Source: Blautia glucerasea (lineage in GTDB: Bacteria; Bacillota; Clostridia; Lachnospirales; Lachnospiraceae). Taken from it: DNA of 64,000 nt. Of the stretch, positions 18,713 through 27,495 are shown one piece after another. The translations under genes were made by a program, and so were the position numbers. Numbering within the stretch: the stretch's first letter is position 1; each line of letters opens with the position of its first letter. The notes beneath the pieces are model-generated. The model ran no database searches. It saw only the letters and a program-made list of their open reading frames with translations, and was not told the DNA's origin. The stretch is from the NCBI RefSeq assembly GCF_013304385.1, contig NZ_JAAITU010000009.1, positions 27,128 through 91,127 on the forward strand, in the 5' to 3' direction.

Positions 18713-19648
18713 TTATCTCCACTTTCCTTCAGCAGCAAGAAGAGCACCTACGATCACCGCTTCATCCATCAGTCTGCAAGGTTGGATCAAATAAGTTCCC
18801 TGATTTGCCACAAATGCATATTCCTTTGTAAACCTGCGGATCCGTGAAAACAGAACCTCTCCCATTTTAGCTACGCCTCCGCCAATAAGGATCTTCTGGA
18901 TTCCTCCAAGAGCCAGGACATTGGCCAATCCGATAGAAAAGCTGGAAGCGATCCGATCCAGTTCTTCCATACAGAAAGCATCTTCCGCCTTTACCCCATC
19001 TCCAAGATCCTGACAGGTGATCCGCTCTCCGGTCTTGTACAAAAAAGAACTTTCCGGTACATAGCCAGGCTGATTCAGACGGGTCTCAATGCTTCTGCCG
19101 GAACAGATCAGCTCCAGACGGGTCATTGCCCCTGGTGTACTGCTCTGCCAGTCCGGGATCAGGCTGTTTCCCAGATAGCCTGCCCCAAAACCGATCCCAT
19201 CATAATTTTTCCCGTCAATGTAAAGGCCGCCGCCGATGCCAGTTCCGATGTTGGTATAAAACATGGATTTTGAACCGATCCCGGCACCGCAATAAAGCTC
19301 TGCAATCCCACCGGCTACGGTATCATTCACGATCACTGCCGGAAGATGAAATTCTTCTTCAAACCACTTTTTCAGCTGAAAATCCTTCCATCCCGGAACC
19401 TGAAGTGAACAAAGCACACGACCGGTTGAGGACTCCAGCGGTCCGCCAAATCCAACGCCGATCCTGGACACATCCGGATGCTCATCAAGCAGCTCCCTGA
19501 TATTTTCGGACAGCCAGTCAAGAATGTCCTCTGCGCCTCTTTTATACTGAAGCTTTACATTCCTGCTGACAATAATATTTCCGTTCCCATAGCCAACCCC
19601 GATCTGCTGCTTGGTACCGCCGATTTCTACGCCAATATATTTATTCAT
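18713..19648 (-). CDS. ROK-family sugar kinase without the zinc motif
   Basis: 311 residues from the ATG at 19648 (GGAG box 9 nt upstream). A further in-frame ATG at 19663 is possible, but ROK proteins normally begin near MNKYIGVEIGGT. The ATP phosphate-binding loop VEIGGTK and a second glycine motif NIGTGIGGGLYIDG are present. The usual zinc-binding CxCGxxGC block is missing; that region reads YLGNSLIPDWQSSTPGAMTRLE. There is no N-terminal winged helix, so it is an enzyme rather than a repressor. It follows alsK by about 85 bp on the same strand and probably shares its transcript. The substrate is unknown. Confidence 0.82.
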   Translation of the reverse strand: MNKYIGVEIGGTKQQIGVGYGNGNIIVSRNVKLQYKRGAEDILDWLSENIRELLDEHPDVSRIGVGFGGPLESSTGRVLCSLQVPGWKDFQLKKWFEEEFHLPAVIVNDTVAGGIAELYCGAGIGSKSMFYTNIGTGIGGGLYIDGKNYDGIGFGAGYLGNSLIPDWQSSTPGAMTRLELICSGRSIETRLNQPGYVPESSFLYKTGERITCQDLGDGVKAEDAFCMEELDRIASSFSIGLANVLALGGIQKILIGGGVAKMGEVLFSRIRRFTKEYAFVANQGTYLIQPCRLMDEAVIVGALLAAEGKWR

Positions 19649-19734
19649 GCCACTGGGCTCCATATTTCTTTTCCATATCTGAGATCATCTGCACACGCAT
19701 TGCATGACGGCATTAATACTTTTTTACATTTATG

Positions 19735-20637
19735 TTATTTTACACTGGCAAAATAAGCCAGAGCTCCACCGATCACACCACTGGTCTGAGTATGCTCAGG
19801 GAAAATAAACTGAATATCCTCTGCCGGATAAGGATGTCTGCAGCGTATTCTGATCTGCTCAAGAAGCCTTTCCATAGGGAAGTCCTTCATGATCATCACA
19901 CCGCCTGCCATTAATACATAGTCCGGATCCAGAATCGTGATCTCTGTACTGATAGGATAAGACAAAATATCTATATATTCCTGGATCACCGGATCATCTC
20001 CGTGTTTTGTGAAAATATCATCGATCACTGTATCCGGGAAATATTCCGCCCTTATTTCCTGCAGATGCTTGCCTGAACAATGAAGTTCACTACATTCTTT
20101 GCCGCCGCATCCACACTGTCCATGGGCACCTCTAAGTGGAATATGACCAAGCTCTCCTGCAACCCCATGCTTTCCGCAATGAAGACTGCCATTTATATAC
20201 ACGGCATTTCCAAAGCCAGTGCCAAGATACATACCAAGAATGGTTTTGTCACGATCAGGATCAATATCAAAATTCTTGATATCATTCATCAGGAGATAGT
20301 TCACATCCCTGTCTACAAACACCGGCATCTGAAGGGCATCTCTTAAAAGATGTCCCAGATCCATGTTCTCAAGACCTTTCAGGTTTGGAGAAGAATAGAT
20401 AAAACTCTTATCCTTGCTTACTGCTGACGGAACTCCGATAGTGATAGCCAACTCTTCTTTATTCAGCTGATATGTATCCATATATCTGAGTATCTCGTTT
20501 TTTAGATTTTCAACTGCATTATCGGATACCAGAGAACCACTGGATTTCTTTTCAAAATGTTCCAGATTTCCATTGTGATCCACAACTCCGAACCGCAGGT
20601 TGGTTCCTCCGATGTCAATTCCGATTACTTTTTTCAT
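19735..20637 (-). CDS. alsK: D-allose kinase, ROK family
   Basis: 300 residues. The N-terminal IDIGGTNLRFGVV loop, the segment VSKDKSFIYSSPNL, the YLGTGFGNAVYINGSL loop, GELGHIPL and the zinc motif CGCGGKEC are all present. These features follow Escherichia coli AlsK from memory, including the VSKD...SPNL block, which other ROK kinases lack. The enzyme phosphorylates D-allose to D-allose 6-phosphate. It starts 15 bp after alsE on the same strand, matching the alsE-alsK pairing of the E. coli allose operon. Other ROK substrates such as N-acyl hexosamines remain possible. Confidence 0.8.
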   Translation of the reverse strand: MKKVIGIDIGGTNLRFGVVDHNGNLEHFEKKSSGSLVSDNAVENLKNEILRYMDTYQLNKEELAITIGVPSAVSKDKSFIYSSPNLKGLENMDLGHLLRDALQMPVFVDRDVNYLLMNDIKNFDIDPDRDKTILGMYLGTGFGNAVYINGSLHCGKHGVAGELGHIPLRGAHGQCGCGGKECSELHCSGKHLQEIRAEYFPDTVIDDIFTKHGDDPVIQEYIDILSYPISTEITILDPDYVLMAGGVMIMKDFPMERLLEQIRIRCRHPYPAEDIQFIFPEHTQTSGVIGGALAYFASVK

Positions 20638-20652
20638 AGATTTCTCCTGTCC

Positions 20653-21330
20653 TCAGGCATTCACTTCCTGATTGAAGTCTGCGATCATCTTATCCCAGGC
20701 TGTTTCCAGATTGGAATCCAGTCCAAACAATCCTGTAGAACCTACAACGAACACTTCTGTTCCAGCTTCCGTCAGCTGCTTGAAGGTTCTCTTATTGCAG
20801 GATCCGTCTACCTCGATCAGATAATGATATCCATTTTCTTCCTTCAACTGTTTCAGTTCCCGGATCTTGTCTAACATTTCCGGGATGAATGGCTGTCCGG
20901 AAAACCCAGGATCAACGCTCATTACTGTGATCTTGTCCAGCTTGTGGATGTAGTGCTTAATATAAGATACCGGTGTTGCAGGATTCAGTACAACGCCAGC
21001 CTTGCATCCATTATCATGAATCTTGTTGATGATACGAAATGCTTCGGAATTGATAGTCTCAGCATGAGGGCAGATAAAGCCTGCACCGGCTTTTGCCAAA
21101 GGTTCAATAAAATCATCCGGTGTAGTTACCATCAGATGACAATCCAGCGGAATGTCACAGATGGGATGAATCGCTTTTACAAAATCCGGGGACAGAGTAA
21201 TATTTTTAACAAAATGTCCATCCATGATATCTACATGATAAAAGTCTGCACGTTTATTCAGAATCTGGATCTGCTCTTTGATATTAAGAAGATCCATACA
21301 CATTAATGAAGGATTAAACATTGGTTTCAT
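20653..21330 (-). CDS. alsE: D-allulose-6-phosphate 3-epimerase
   Basis: 225 residues with the ribulose-phosphate 3-epimerase barrel. Metal and catalytic motifs are YHVDIMDGHF (His32, Asp34), LDCHLMV (His65), SVDPGFSGQPF and EVDGSCN. Blocks such as PSLMCMDLL, YYIHKxDKITVM, GQPFIPEMLDK and EVDGSCN resemble E. coli AlsE more than Rpe. It converts D-allulose 6-phosphate to fructose 6-phosphate. An AAGGAGAG box precedes the ATG. A permease remnant lies 80 bp upstream, and a promoter with a LacI-like operator lies about 500 bp upstream. Confidence 0.87.
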   Translation of the reverse strand: MKPMFNPSLMCMDLLNIKEQIQILNKRADFYHVDIMDGHFVKNITLSPDFVKAIHPICDIPLDCHLMVTTPDDFIEPLAKAGAGFICPHAETINSEAFRIINKIHDNGCKAGVVLNPATPVSYIKHYIHKLDKITVMSVDPGFSGQPFIPEMLDKIRELKQLKEENGYHYLIEVDGSCNKRTFKQLTEAGTEVFVVGSTGLFGLDSNLETAWDKMIADFNQEVNA

Positions 21331-21411
21331 TTTTTTCTCTCCTTAAGCCAAAAACTGTAACTTTATTTGAATTTGTAACATGATCCGGGTGTGAAAACAC
21401 CTGAATCCAGA

Positions 21412-21540
21412 TTATTTCTTACTTACTACGAAATGGTCGATTGCAACAGAGATAATGATCAGAGCACCCATTACAACTCCCGGGATCTTACCTTTATCAC
21501 CCATAAAGCTTGTTCCACTGATGATGGAAGCTTGCCTACG
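21412..21540 (-). pseudogene. 3' remnant of a ribose/allose-type ABC permease gene
   Basis: Read on the minus strand and ending at a TAA at 21412-21414, about 40 codons encode ASIISGTSFMGDKGKIPG, then a hydrophobic stretch and a basic end FVVSKK. The GTSF-GxKGKIPG block is the conserved C-terminal loop of RbsC/AlsC-type permeases, also present as GGASLFGGKGKVIPG in the intact permease at 36.6 kb. There is no start codon or N-terminal part. The loop joins the end of the protein early, so an internal deletion is also likely. It lies just upstream of alsE, where E. coli has alsC, and marks a lost transporter. Confidence 0.65.
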
Positions 21541-21802
21541 AAAAGGTTTTCTAAAATAGATAACTCGTTAATTACACTTAATTCCTGGCAAATAATACTG
21601 ATGCAACCTTCATAGAAATCTTAGTAAAGTCTCCATATTACCATTTTTCTCTGTTATTATAAAGTGAACGTGCTCCTTTCCTGTATATTTTTTATAATTT
21701 GTAACATATTTCAAATGTTTTTGCACATATTTGTTAAGTAAAGGATTACACGAATGATGGACAACTTCTTTTCATTCATAGTATTAACCACCTTATTTTT
21801 CG

Positions 21803-21822
21803 TTGCGTAAACCTTTACGTAA
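21803..21822 (-). promoter_or_regulatory. LacI-type operator upstream of alsE-alsK
   Basis: TTGCGTAAACCTTTACGTAA is an imperfect palindrome with core GTAAAC-CTTTAC, one base from symmetry. It lies 11 bp downstream of the -10 box, where a bound repressor would block transcription. Similar sites lie upstream of the PfkB/ABC genes and of rpiB. Confidence 0.6.
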
Positions 21823-21833
21823 CTTATGATGTA

Positions 21834-21862
21834 ATCATAATACCCGTGTTATGATTTGTCAA
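21834..21862 (-). promoter_or_regulatory. Promoter of the alsE-alsK-ROK operon
   Basis: On the minus strand TTGACA (21857-21862) and TATGAT (21834-21839) are separated by 17 bp, near-consensus for sigma-A. Confidence 0.75.
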
Positions 21863-21971
21863 TATACCTTTTATCATTTCGTCAGTTTCGCTTATTTGAA
21901 GCATTATTTTTATGCACATTTCACAACACGCAAACAGAGCTGCTTCCTCAGCCCTGGAAACAGCCCTGCTT

Positions 21972-22099
21972 TTCAAGAATGCCTCGGCATTCTTGCTGCG
22001 AGGTGCGCGTCATGCAATTGCATGACATACTTCTCCTGCGCACCTCTGCAATCCTGCCGGAGGCTATATCAGCCGGGGGATTGACTCCCAGCTGATATA
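21972..22099 (-). repeat. Multi-hairpin element, compact copy 3
   Basis: On the minus strand this matches the 181-bp elements at 42849 and 44845 from the GCCTCCGGCAGGATTGCAG block to the terminal TTCTTGAA, with about two differences. The left hairpin is short: TATATCAGC...GGCTGATATA without the nested GACTCCCACC stem. It begins about 15 bp after the stop codon of the gene at 22115-23992 and would form its 3' untranslated region. Confidence 0.85.
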
Positions 22100-22114
22100 A
22101 TATTTGAGAAAGAG

Positions 22115-23992
22115 TTATTTACGGATAACCTTAATATCCTTTGTGATCTTTGCAGCCTTTAAGTACTTTTTGTATGCTTTGTATTTTGCTTTTGGAACGT
22201 AGATCTTTGCTCCCTTCTTCACCTTACGGAAGGCATTTACCTCAATCTTCTTCACTGCTTTGGATCTGATGGTGATCTTCTTCAGGTTTCTGCAGCCCTC
22301 AAAAGCCTGTCGTCCGATCTTTGTGATCTTCGCTCCTATTGTTACCTGAGTAAGCTTCGTATTATTTCTGAATGCTTTTGCATTGATAGACGTAACCTGA
22401 TATGTATAGCTGCCAAGCTTTACATATGCAGGAATGGTGATCTTTTTCTCTGTTTTCTTTACAGGACGCATTACCGTTACAGTCTTTTTGGAAGCTGTGG
22501 ATGCTGTCACCTTGTAGATCAGCCCTTTTACCTTATGTTGGCTTCCCTTCTTAGGAAGAGCAGGCGCAGCTGTAGGTGTTGATGTCTGTGCATTTCCCGG
22601 TGTTACACTTTGCTCCGGTGCCTTGGTAGGTGTTGGTGCTGTACTAGGCGTCGGTGCTTCTGATGGCAACGGTGCTGTGCTTGGCGTCGGTGCTTCTGAC
22701 GGCAATGGTGCTGTGCTAGGCATCGGCTCAGTACCACCAGACCACTTGGCATACAGATCTGTAATATAATCAGACCGAGTGGTCCAGAACGGGATCTTCC
22801 AGTCAGCATGTCCGGTCGTATCATAAGTCCGGTCATCCTGGAAGCCGTAGAACTTCTGGCTGAAATTCTCGTCCAGGTACCAGCCCTCAAACTGATATCC
22901 AGCCCTCACCGGGGTAAAACTCACATCCGTATATTTATACGGATAGGTAGAATCCTTATCCCGATCCACTTCGCTGATCCAGGTATCCAATCCGTTCACT
23001 GTGCCGCCGTTCCCATGGAATACAGCGGTATAGCCCTTATTAAAGCTGAACCAGAAATCTCTGTTTTGAGAATTGTTGTCATCGGCAAATAGAGCAAAAT
23101 ATCCAGGCCAGTATTCAAACACATAATAGGTCTGTCCATTTTCCTGTTCCTTCACAGCCTTTTCCCCAAACAGAGAGTGTCCCCCATTATAAGAGCCTAT
23201 TGCAGCACAATGATTTCCTTCTTTTACAGGTGCCCAGATCTTTACTGTACGAGGTTCCAGAGTTGCTACCGTATATGTGGATGGATTGTTTTTCCCCTGA
23301 AGCGTACCTCCATCCAGATCATAGGTGATATCGCACTCTGGATCAAAAATCTTCAAATACATGGATTCCCGCCGAAAATTATAAGTCCTGATCGTTTGTC
23401 CTGTCAGATTATTTTTTTCATCCAGCAGACCACTTGTAGACTGCCCATCCGTCAGATAGGCCAGCCCCTGTCCATTACCGTAGATCTGGATCACTTTGTC
23501 TGTGTTATTCTTAAAGCCTGTGATCACTTCTATGGAACTGCCCTGCTGATTGTAAACCTTGCCTGTAACAAACTCCAGACCCTGCAGCACATTATTCAGC
23601 CTGTCATTCTCAATACCTGACTTATACCCATCTGTAGGAAGCCCAGAAATATAGGAAGCGGTGTAGGGTCCTGTTTTCATACTTTCCTTGGTATAATAAA
23701 AATATTTCTCTACATCCATGGATACTACCTGCGTAATGTGCTCAGGTTCGCCACTGGTCTGAGACACATCCTTCCTGCCTTCCATCTTCACGGTATCCCC
23801 CGGCATAATCGGACCACAATAAAAGTCATTTTCTCTTGTAACTGTTTCTGTTGCATTTACCTGGCACGTGGTACCTTCTGTACATATGAGATCCCTTGCT
23901 GCTGCCGGAACCTGGGTCAGCATCACTGCTGCTGCCGCTGTTCCCAAAACCACTGCCAGCCTGTGCAGCCATCTTCCTTTTTTCATTCTCAA
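22115..23992 (-). CDS. Secreted protein with InlB B-repeat and leucine-rich C-terminus
   Basis: 625 residues. TTG at 23992 lies 8 nt after an AAGGAGGG box; the ATG two codons later is the alternative. A Sec signal peptide (about 1-33, ending PAAARD) is followed by a domain I do not recognise (35-330). A Listeria-Bacteroides (InlB B) repeat lies near 330-420 (VFHGNGGTVNG, YQFEGWYLDENF, LYAKW). A PSTAPLPSEAPT linker (about 420-485) precedes a basic C-terminal part with LRR_5/BspA repeats (FRNNTKLTQVTIG, FEGCRNLKKITI). There is no LPxTG or terminal helix, so retention may rely on the very basic tail. Surface binding is inferred. Confidence 0.82.
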   Translation of the reverse strand: MRMKKGRWLHRLAVVLGTAAAAVMLTQVPAAARDLICTEGTTCQVNATETVTRENDFYCGPIMPGDTVKMEGRKDVSQTSGEPEHITQVVSMDVEKYFYYTKESMKTGPYTASYISGLPTDGYKSGIENDRLNNVLQGLEFVTGKVYNQQGSSIEVITGFKNNTDKVIQIYGNGQGLAYLTDGQSTSGLLDEKNNLTGQTIRTYNFRRESMYLKIFDPECDITYDLDGGTLQGKNNPSTYTVATLEPRTVKIWAPVKEGNHCAAIGSYNGGHSLFGEKAVKEQENGQTYYVFEYWPGYFALFADDNNSQNRDFWFSFNKGYTAVFHGNGGTVNGLDTWISEVDRDKDSTYPYKYTDVSFTPVRAGYQFEGWYLDENFSQKFYGFQDDRTYDTTGHADWKIPFWTTRSDYITDLYAKWSGGTEPMPSTAPLPSEAPTPSTAPLPSEAPTPSTAPTPTKAPEQSVTPGNAQTSTPTAAPALPKKGSQHKVKGLIYKVTASTASKKTVTVMRPVKKTEKKITIPAYVKLGSYTYQVTSINAKAFRNNTKLTQVTIGAKITKIGRQAFEGCRNLKKITIRSKAVKKIEVNAFRKVKKGAKIYVPKAKYKAYKKYLKAAKITKDIKVIRK

Positions 23993-24110
23993 TAATCATA
24001 CCCTCCTTTTCCTTCAGTCAGTCTTTTCTCTATTTTACTATATATTTTCTTATAAATTATGATATTTCCGATTTTGTCATTGCCAAAACCGGAAAACTCC
24101 CTTAAACGCC

Positions 24111-24143
24111 AAAAAGAGCTGCCACGTTTTCATGCAGCAGCTC
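24111..24143 (-). terminator. Terminator of the pst-phoU operon
   Basis: On the minus strand GAGCTGC...GCAGCTC is followed by TTTTT, about 60 bp after the phoU stop. Confidence 0.85.
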
Positions 24144-24202
24144 CCTATAGGGGATAGGGTCAAAACCCTTAACAAATTATAGACAGATAGTTGCTTCATG
24201 AA

Positions 24203-24892
24203 TTATTTCATAAAAGCAGCCATCTCTTTTTCAAAATCATACTCATGCTCGTTATTTCTGTGCTCTCCTGTAATGGCAAACTCCACCCATTCAGCAATAT
24301 TCACGGCATGATCACCAATCCTCTCAAAATATTTTGCAGTCATAAGAATATCCAGACCAGTACGCGCATCAAGCTTTTTTCCGTAGATCTGATCCGCCAG
24401 ATTCTCCTTGATCTCATTGAAAGCATTGTCCACAATGTCATCACTGTTGATCACATATCTGCTCTTTTTAAGATCCATGTCCACAAAAGCTTCAATGCTT
24501 CCCTGAACCATATGTACCGTAGCATCTGCGATTCCTGCAATATCTGCGGACACCTTTACTGCTGCAGTATCCATATGAAGCGCCAGATCAGCAATATCTG
24601 CAGCCTGATCTCCGATTCTTTCCATATCTGCCACCATACGAAGTGCAGCTGAGATCCGCCGAAGATCTCCGGCAACCGGCTGCTGAAGAAGCAGCAGCTT
24701 CATGCATTGTCCTTCAATCTCACGCTCTTTTGCGTCAATATCCCGATCCGTTTCAAATACCTGACGGACGACCTGATCCCCGCCTCCACGAACAGCTTCT
24801 GCGGAAAGAGTAATCGCCTGTTCGCACAGATTTCCAATTGCGATCATCTGTGCATGCAATTCTTCCAGCTTTCTTTCAAAATGCGTTCCCAT
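24203..24892 (-). CDS. phoU: Phosphate transport regulator PhoU
   Basis: 229 residues made of two three-helix PhoU repeats (about 10-95 and 110-205). Typical segments are FETDRDIDAKEREIE and RMVADMERIGDQAADIAD in the first half and YFERIGDHAVNIAEW in the second; the acidic E/D clusters bind metal in known structures. PhoU couples Pst transporter activity to the phosphate-responsive two-component system and limits phosphate uptake. It starts 5 bp after pstB, the standard last position of this operon. No phoR/phoB-type pair is adjacent. Confidence 0.95.
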   Translation of the reverse strand: MGTHFERKLEELHAQMIAIGNLCEQAITLSAEAVRGGGDQVVRQVFETDRDIDAKEREIEGQCMKLLLLQQPVAGDLRRISAALRMVADMERIGDQAADIADLALHMDTAAVKVSADIAGIADATVHMVQGSIEAFVDMDLKKSRYVINSDDIVDNAFNEIKENLADQIYGKKLDARTGLDILMTAKYFERIGDHAVNIAEWVEFAITGEHRNNEHEYDFEKEMAAFMK

Positions 24893-24897
24893 AGTCT

Positions 24898-25656
24898 TTA
24901 ACCAAACCTTCCTGTAATATAGTCCTCTGTTCTCTTATCCTGAGGCATGGAAAACAGCTTCTGTGTCTTGGCAAACTCTACCACTTCGCCTAATAAGAAG
25001 AATCCTGTTTTGTCGGAAATTCTGGTTGCCTGCTGCATATTATGTGTAACGATCACAATGGTATAGTCCTTCTTTAATTCCATTGCCAGTTCCTCAATCC
25101 TTGAAGTAGAAATAGGATCCAGCGCAGAAGTAGGCTCATCCATAAGAAGAACTTCCGGCTGCACTGCCAGAGCTCTTGCAATGCAAAGACGCTGCTGCTG
25201 GCCGCCGGACATCCCCAGTGCGCTCTTTTTCAATCTGTCCTTAACCTCGTCCCAGATTGCTGCATCACGCAGGGATTTTTCCACAATCTCATCCAGCTTT
25301 GCCTTGGAACGGATCCCATGTGTTCTTGGTCCATAGGCAATATTATCGTAAATACTCATAGGGAATGGATTGGGCTTCTGGAAAACCATACCTACTCTTT
25401 TTCGCAGCAGATTCACATCCATATCTCCGTAAATATCCTGTCCATCCAGTTCTACTTTTCCTGTGATCTTACATCCTTCTACCAGATCATTCATCCTGTT
25501 CAGGGACTTTAACAACGTAGATTTTCCACAGCCGCTGGGGCCGATAAATGCGGTTATTTCCTTCTCAGGTATTTCCATATTGATATTCTTTAACGCATGG
25601 AAATTGCCATAATGCAGATCCATATTACTGATCTGGATTTTCGTTTTTTCACTCAT
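24898..25656 (-). CDS. pstB: Phosphate ABC transporter ATP-binding protein
   Basis: 252 residues. Walker [10 protein letters not shown], the PstB-typical [12 protein letters not shown]-loop [18 protein letters not shown] signature MSGGQQQRL, Walker [13 protein letters not shown] and H-loop VTHNMQQA are all present. It powers high-affinity phosphate uptake through PstC and PstA. It lies 4 bp after pstA and 5 bp before phoU. Length is normal for the family. Confidence 0.97.
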   Translation of the reverse strand: MSEKTKIQISNMDLHYGNFHALKNINMEIPEKEITAFIGPSGCGKSTLLKSLNRMNDLVEGCKITGKVELDGQDIYGDMDVNLLRKRVGMVFQKPNPFPMSIYDNIAYGPRTHGIRSKAKLDEIVEKSLRDAAIWDEVKDRLKKSALGMSGGQQQRLCIARALAVQPEVLLMDEPTSALDPISTSRIEELAMELKKDYTIVIVTHNMQQATRISDKTGFFLLGEVVEFAKTQKLFSMPQDKRTEDYITGRFG

Positions 25657-25660
25657 AAAA

Positions 25661-26545
25661 TTATCCTTTCGCTATCCTTTTTGCCACACGGCCGGACAGC
25701 CAGTTAATAAGCATTACAAAGAACAAAATGATCACAGCCGTTGCTGCTGCCTGGTTCATGTGCAGACCTTCACAGGAAAGTACATACATATGAAGAGCCA
25801 GAGTACGTCCTGAGCCCATCAGGCTGTCCGGAATTTTCGGAAGTGTACCGGAGGTATAGATCAGCGCAGCTGTCTCACCAACTACTCTTCCTACTGCAAG
25901 GATCACACCTGCCAGGATCCCTGGAACTGCAGAAGGAAGTACAATAGTAAATATCGTCCGAAGCTTTCCTGCACCAAGGCCAAAACTGGCTTCCCGGTAG
26001 GAATCAGGAACTGATTTTAATGCTTCCTCTGATGTACGCATGATCAGTGGAAGGATCATGATCACCATCGTAAATGCACCTGCAAGCAGGGACATTTTCC
26101 ACTTCAATGCTGTTACAAAAAACAGCATACCAAACAGACCAAATACAATGGATGGAATACCTGAAAGTGTTTCTGCCGTAATACGGATCACATTCACAAG
26201 GCGGCTTCCTTTTTTTGCATATTCTACCAGATAGATTGCTGCAAAAATTCCCAGTGGTGCAGCAATTGCCAATGATACGATTGTCATGATAAAGGTATTG
26301 ATCAGCGCCGGAACAAGTGAAACATTATCGGATGTATATGTGAAGGAAAACAGATCCTTATTCAGATAAGGAACTCCTTTTACCAGTATATATGCGATCA
26401 GGAATAATAACACTGCAAAGGTTATACCTGCTGCCAGGATCGTTAAAAATTTCAGGATTTTTGATCCAATATATTTAGGTTTTGCTGGCTTCGTCCTTGT
26501 ATAAGCCATAGAACCTCCTATCGTCATTGCTGCATCACCCTTCAT
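25661..26545 (-). CDS. pstA: Phosphate ABC transporter permease PstA
   Basis: 294 residues with six predicted helices and the EAA loop ([21 protein letters not shown]). The start at 26545 overlaps the pstC stop by about 10 bp and has a perfect AGGAGG box 7 nt upstream; an in-frame ATG 12 codons later also has an AGGAGG box. The first 40 residues are a basic cytoplasmic extension. It forms the channel with PstC. Confidence 0.95.
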   Translation of the reverse strand: MKGDAAMTIGGSMAYTRTKPAKPKYIGSKILKFLTILAAGITFAVLLFLIAYILVKGVPYLNKDLFSFTYTSDNVSLVPALINTFIMTIVSLAIAAPLGIFAAIYLVEYAKKGSRLVNVIRITAETLSGIPSIVFGLFGMLFFVTALKWKMSLLAGAFTMVIMILPLIMRTSEEALKSVPDSYREASFGLGAGKLRTIFTIVLPSAVPGILAGVILAVGRVVGETAALIYTSGTLPKIPDSLMGSGRTLALHMYVLSCEGLHMNQAAATAVIILFFVMLINWLSGRVAKRIAKG

Positions 26546-27392
26546 TTTCGCTCCTCCTGTTCAGCAGAGAAAGACTGAGATTTATGATCAGAATAAATAC
26601 AAACAACACAACAGCCGTTGCGATCAGTGCCTGTCTGTGCAATCCGGTTGCATACCCCATATCTGTTACAATATTCATTGTCATTGTACGCACACCTTTC
26701 AGCAATCCTTTTGGCATTCTGGGCTGATTTCCGGCGATCATTACCACTGCCATGGTTTCTCCGATGGCACGGCCGATCCCCAGTACAATACCTGCCAGGA
26801 TTCCTGATTTTGCCGCCGGAAGCATAACCGCATATATGCTTCTTTCTTTTGTAGCTCCAAGGGCAAGCGACCCTTCATAATAGCTTTCCGGTACCCCCCG
26901 GATGGCTGCTTCTGTCACACCTACAATGGTAGGTAGGATCATGATCCCAAGCAGAATAATTGCAGCCAGCATGCTGGCTCCAGGTCCGCCGAATACGTCC
27001 CGGATCAAAGGAACGATCAGTACAAGTCCAAAAAATCCATATACGATGGATGGGATTCCGGCCATCAATTCAATCCCTGATTTCAAAACACCATAAATCC
27101 TTTTGGGACAATATCTGGCCATAAATACGGATGTTAAAACCGCAATAGGAACTCCTACCAGAATTGCTCCACCAGTAACATAAATGCTGGCAACGATCAT
27201 TGGAAGGATTCCGAATTTGTTGTTAGAAGGTTTCCATTCCTGTCCAAACAGAAACTTTAATGGTCCGATCTGTTCAATGGTAGGGAGTCCATTGGCAAAC
27301 AAAAAAATACAGATCAGAAGTACTGCCAGAACAGAAGTGCATGCAGCGATCAGAAATACCATCTTCATGCCTTTTTCTTTTACTCGATTCAT
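26535..27392 (-). CDS. pstC: Phosphate ABC transporter permease PstC
   Basis: 285 residues, six predicted helices, with the EAA motif GVPESYYEGSLALGATKERSI and the conserved GIPSIVYGFFGL segment shared with PstA. It lies 103 bp downstream of pstS; that gap holds no strong terminator, so it is presumably co-transcribed. It forms the membrane channel with PstA for phosphate delivered by PstS. Confidence 0.95.
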   Translation of the reverse strand: MNRVKEKGMKMVFLIAACTSVLAVLLICIFLFANGLPTIEQIGPLKFLFGQEWKPSNNKFGILPMIVASIYVTGGAILVGVPIAVLTSVFMARYCPKRIYGVLKSGIELMAGIPSIVYGFFGLVLIVPLIRDVFGGPGASMLAAIILLGIMILPTIVGVTEAAIRGVPESYYEGSLALGATKERSIYAVMLPAAKSGILAGIVLGIGRAIGETMAVVMIAGNQPRMPKGLLKGVRTMTMNIVTDMGYATGLHRQALIATAVVLFVFILIINLSLSLLNRRSENEG

Positions 27393-27495
27393 AAATACAC
27401 CTGTCTTTTTTAATAGATACAGTTACATGTTACAACGCCGATGCCCTGTTATTTCCAAAGCACCGACGCCGTTTCGCTTGTGATATCAAGGATTT

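Larger units (their letters stand above)
21541..21971. other. Long leader region upstream of the permease remnant
   Basis: About 430 bp without a gene. The minus strand holds the alsE promoter and operator, an AGGAAAGGAG-like box near 21680, and AT-rich sequence. The rest may be leader of the deleted transporter operon. Confidence 0.5.
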
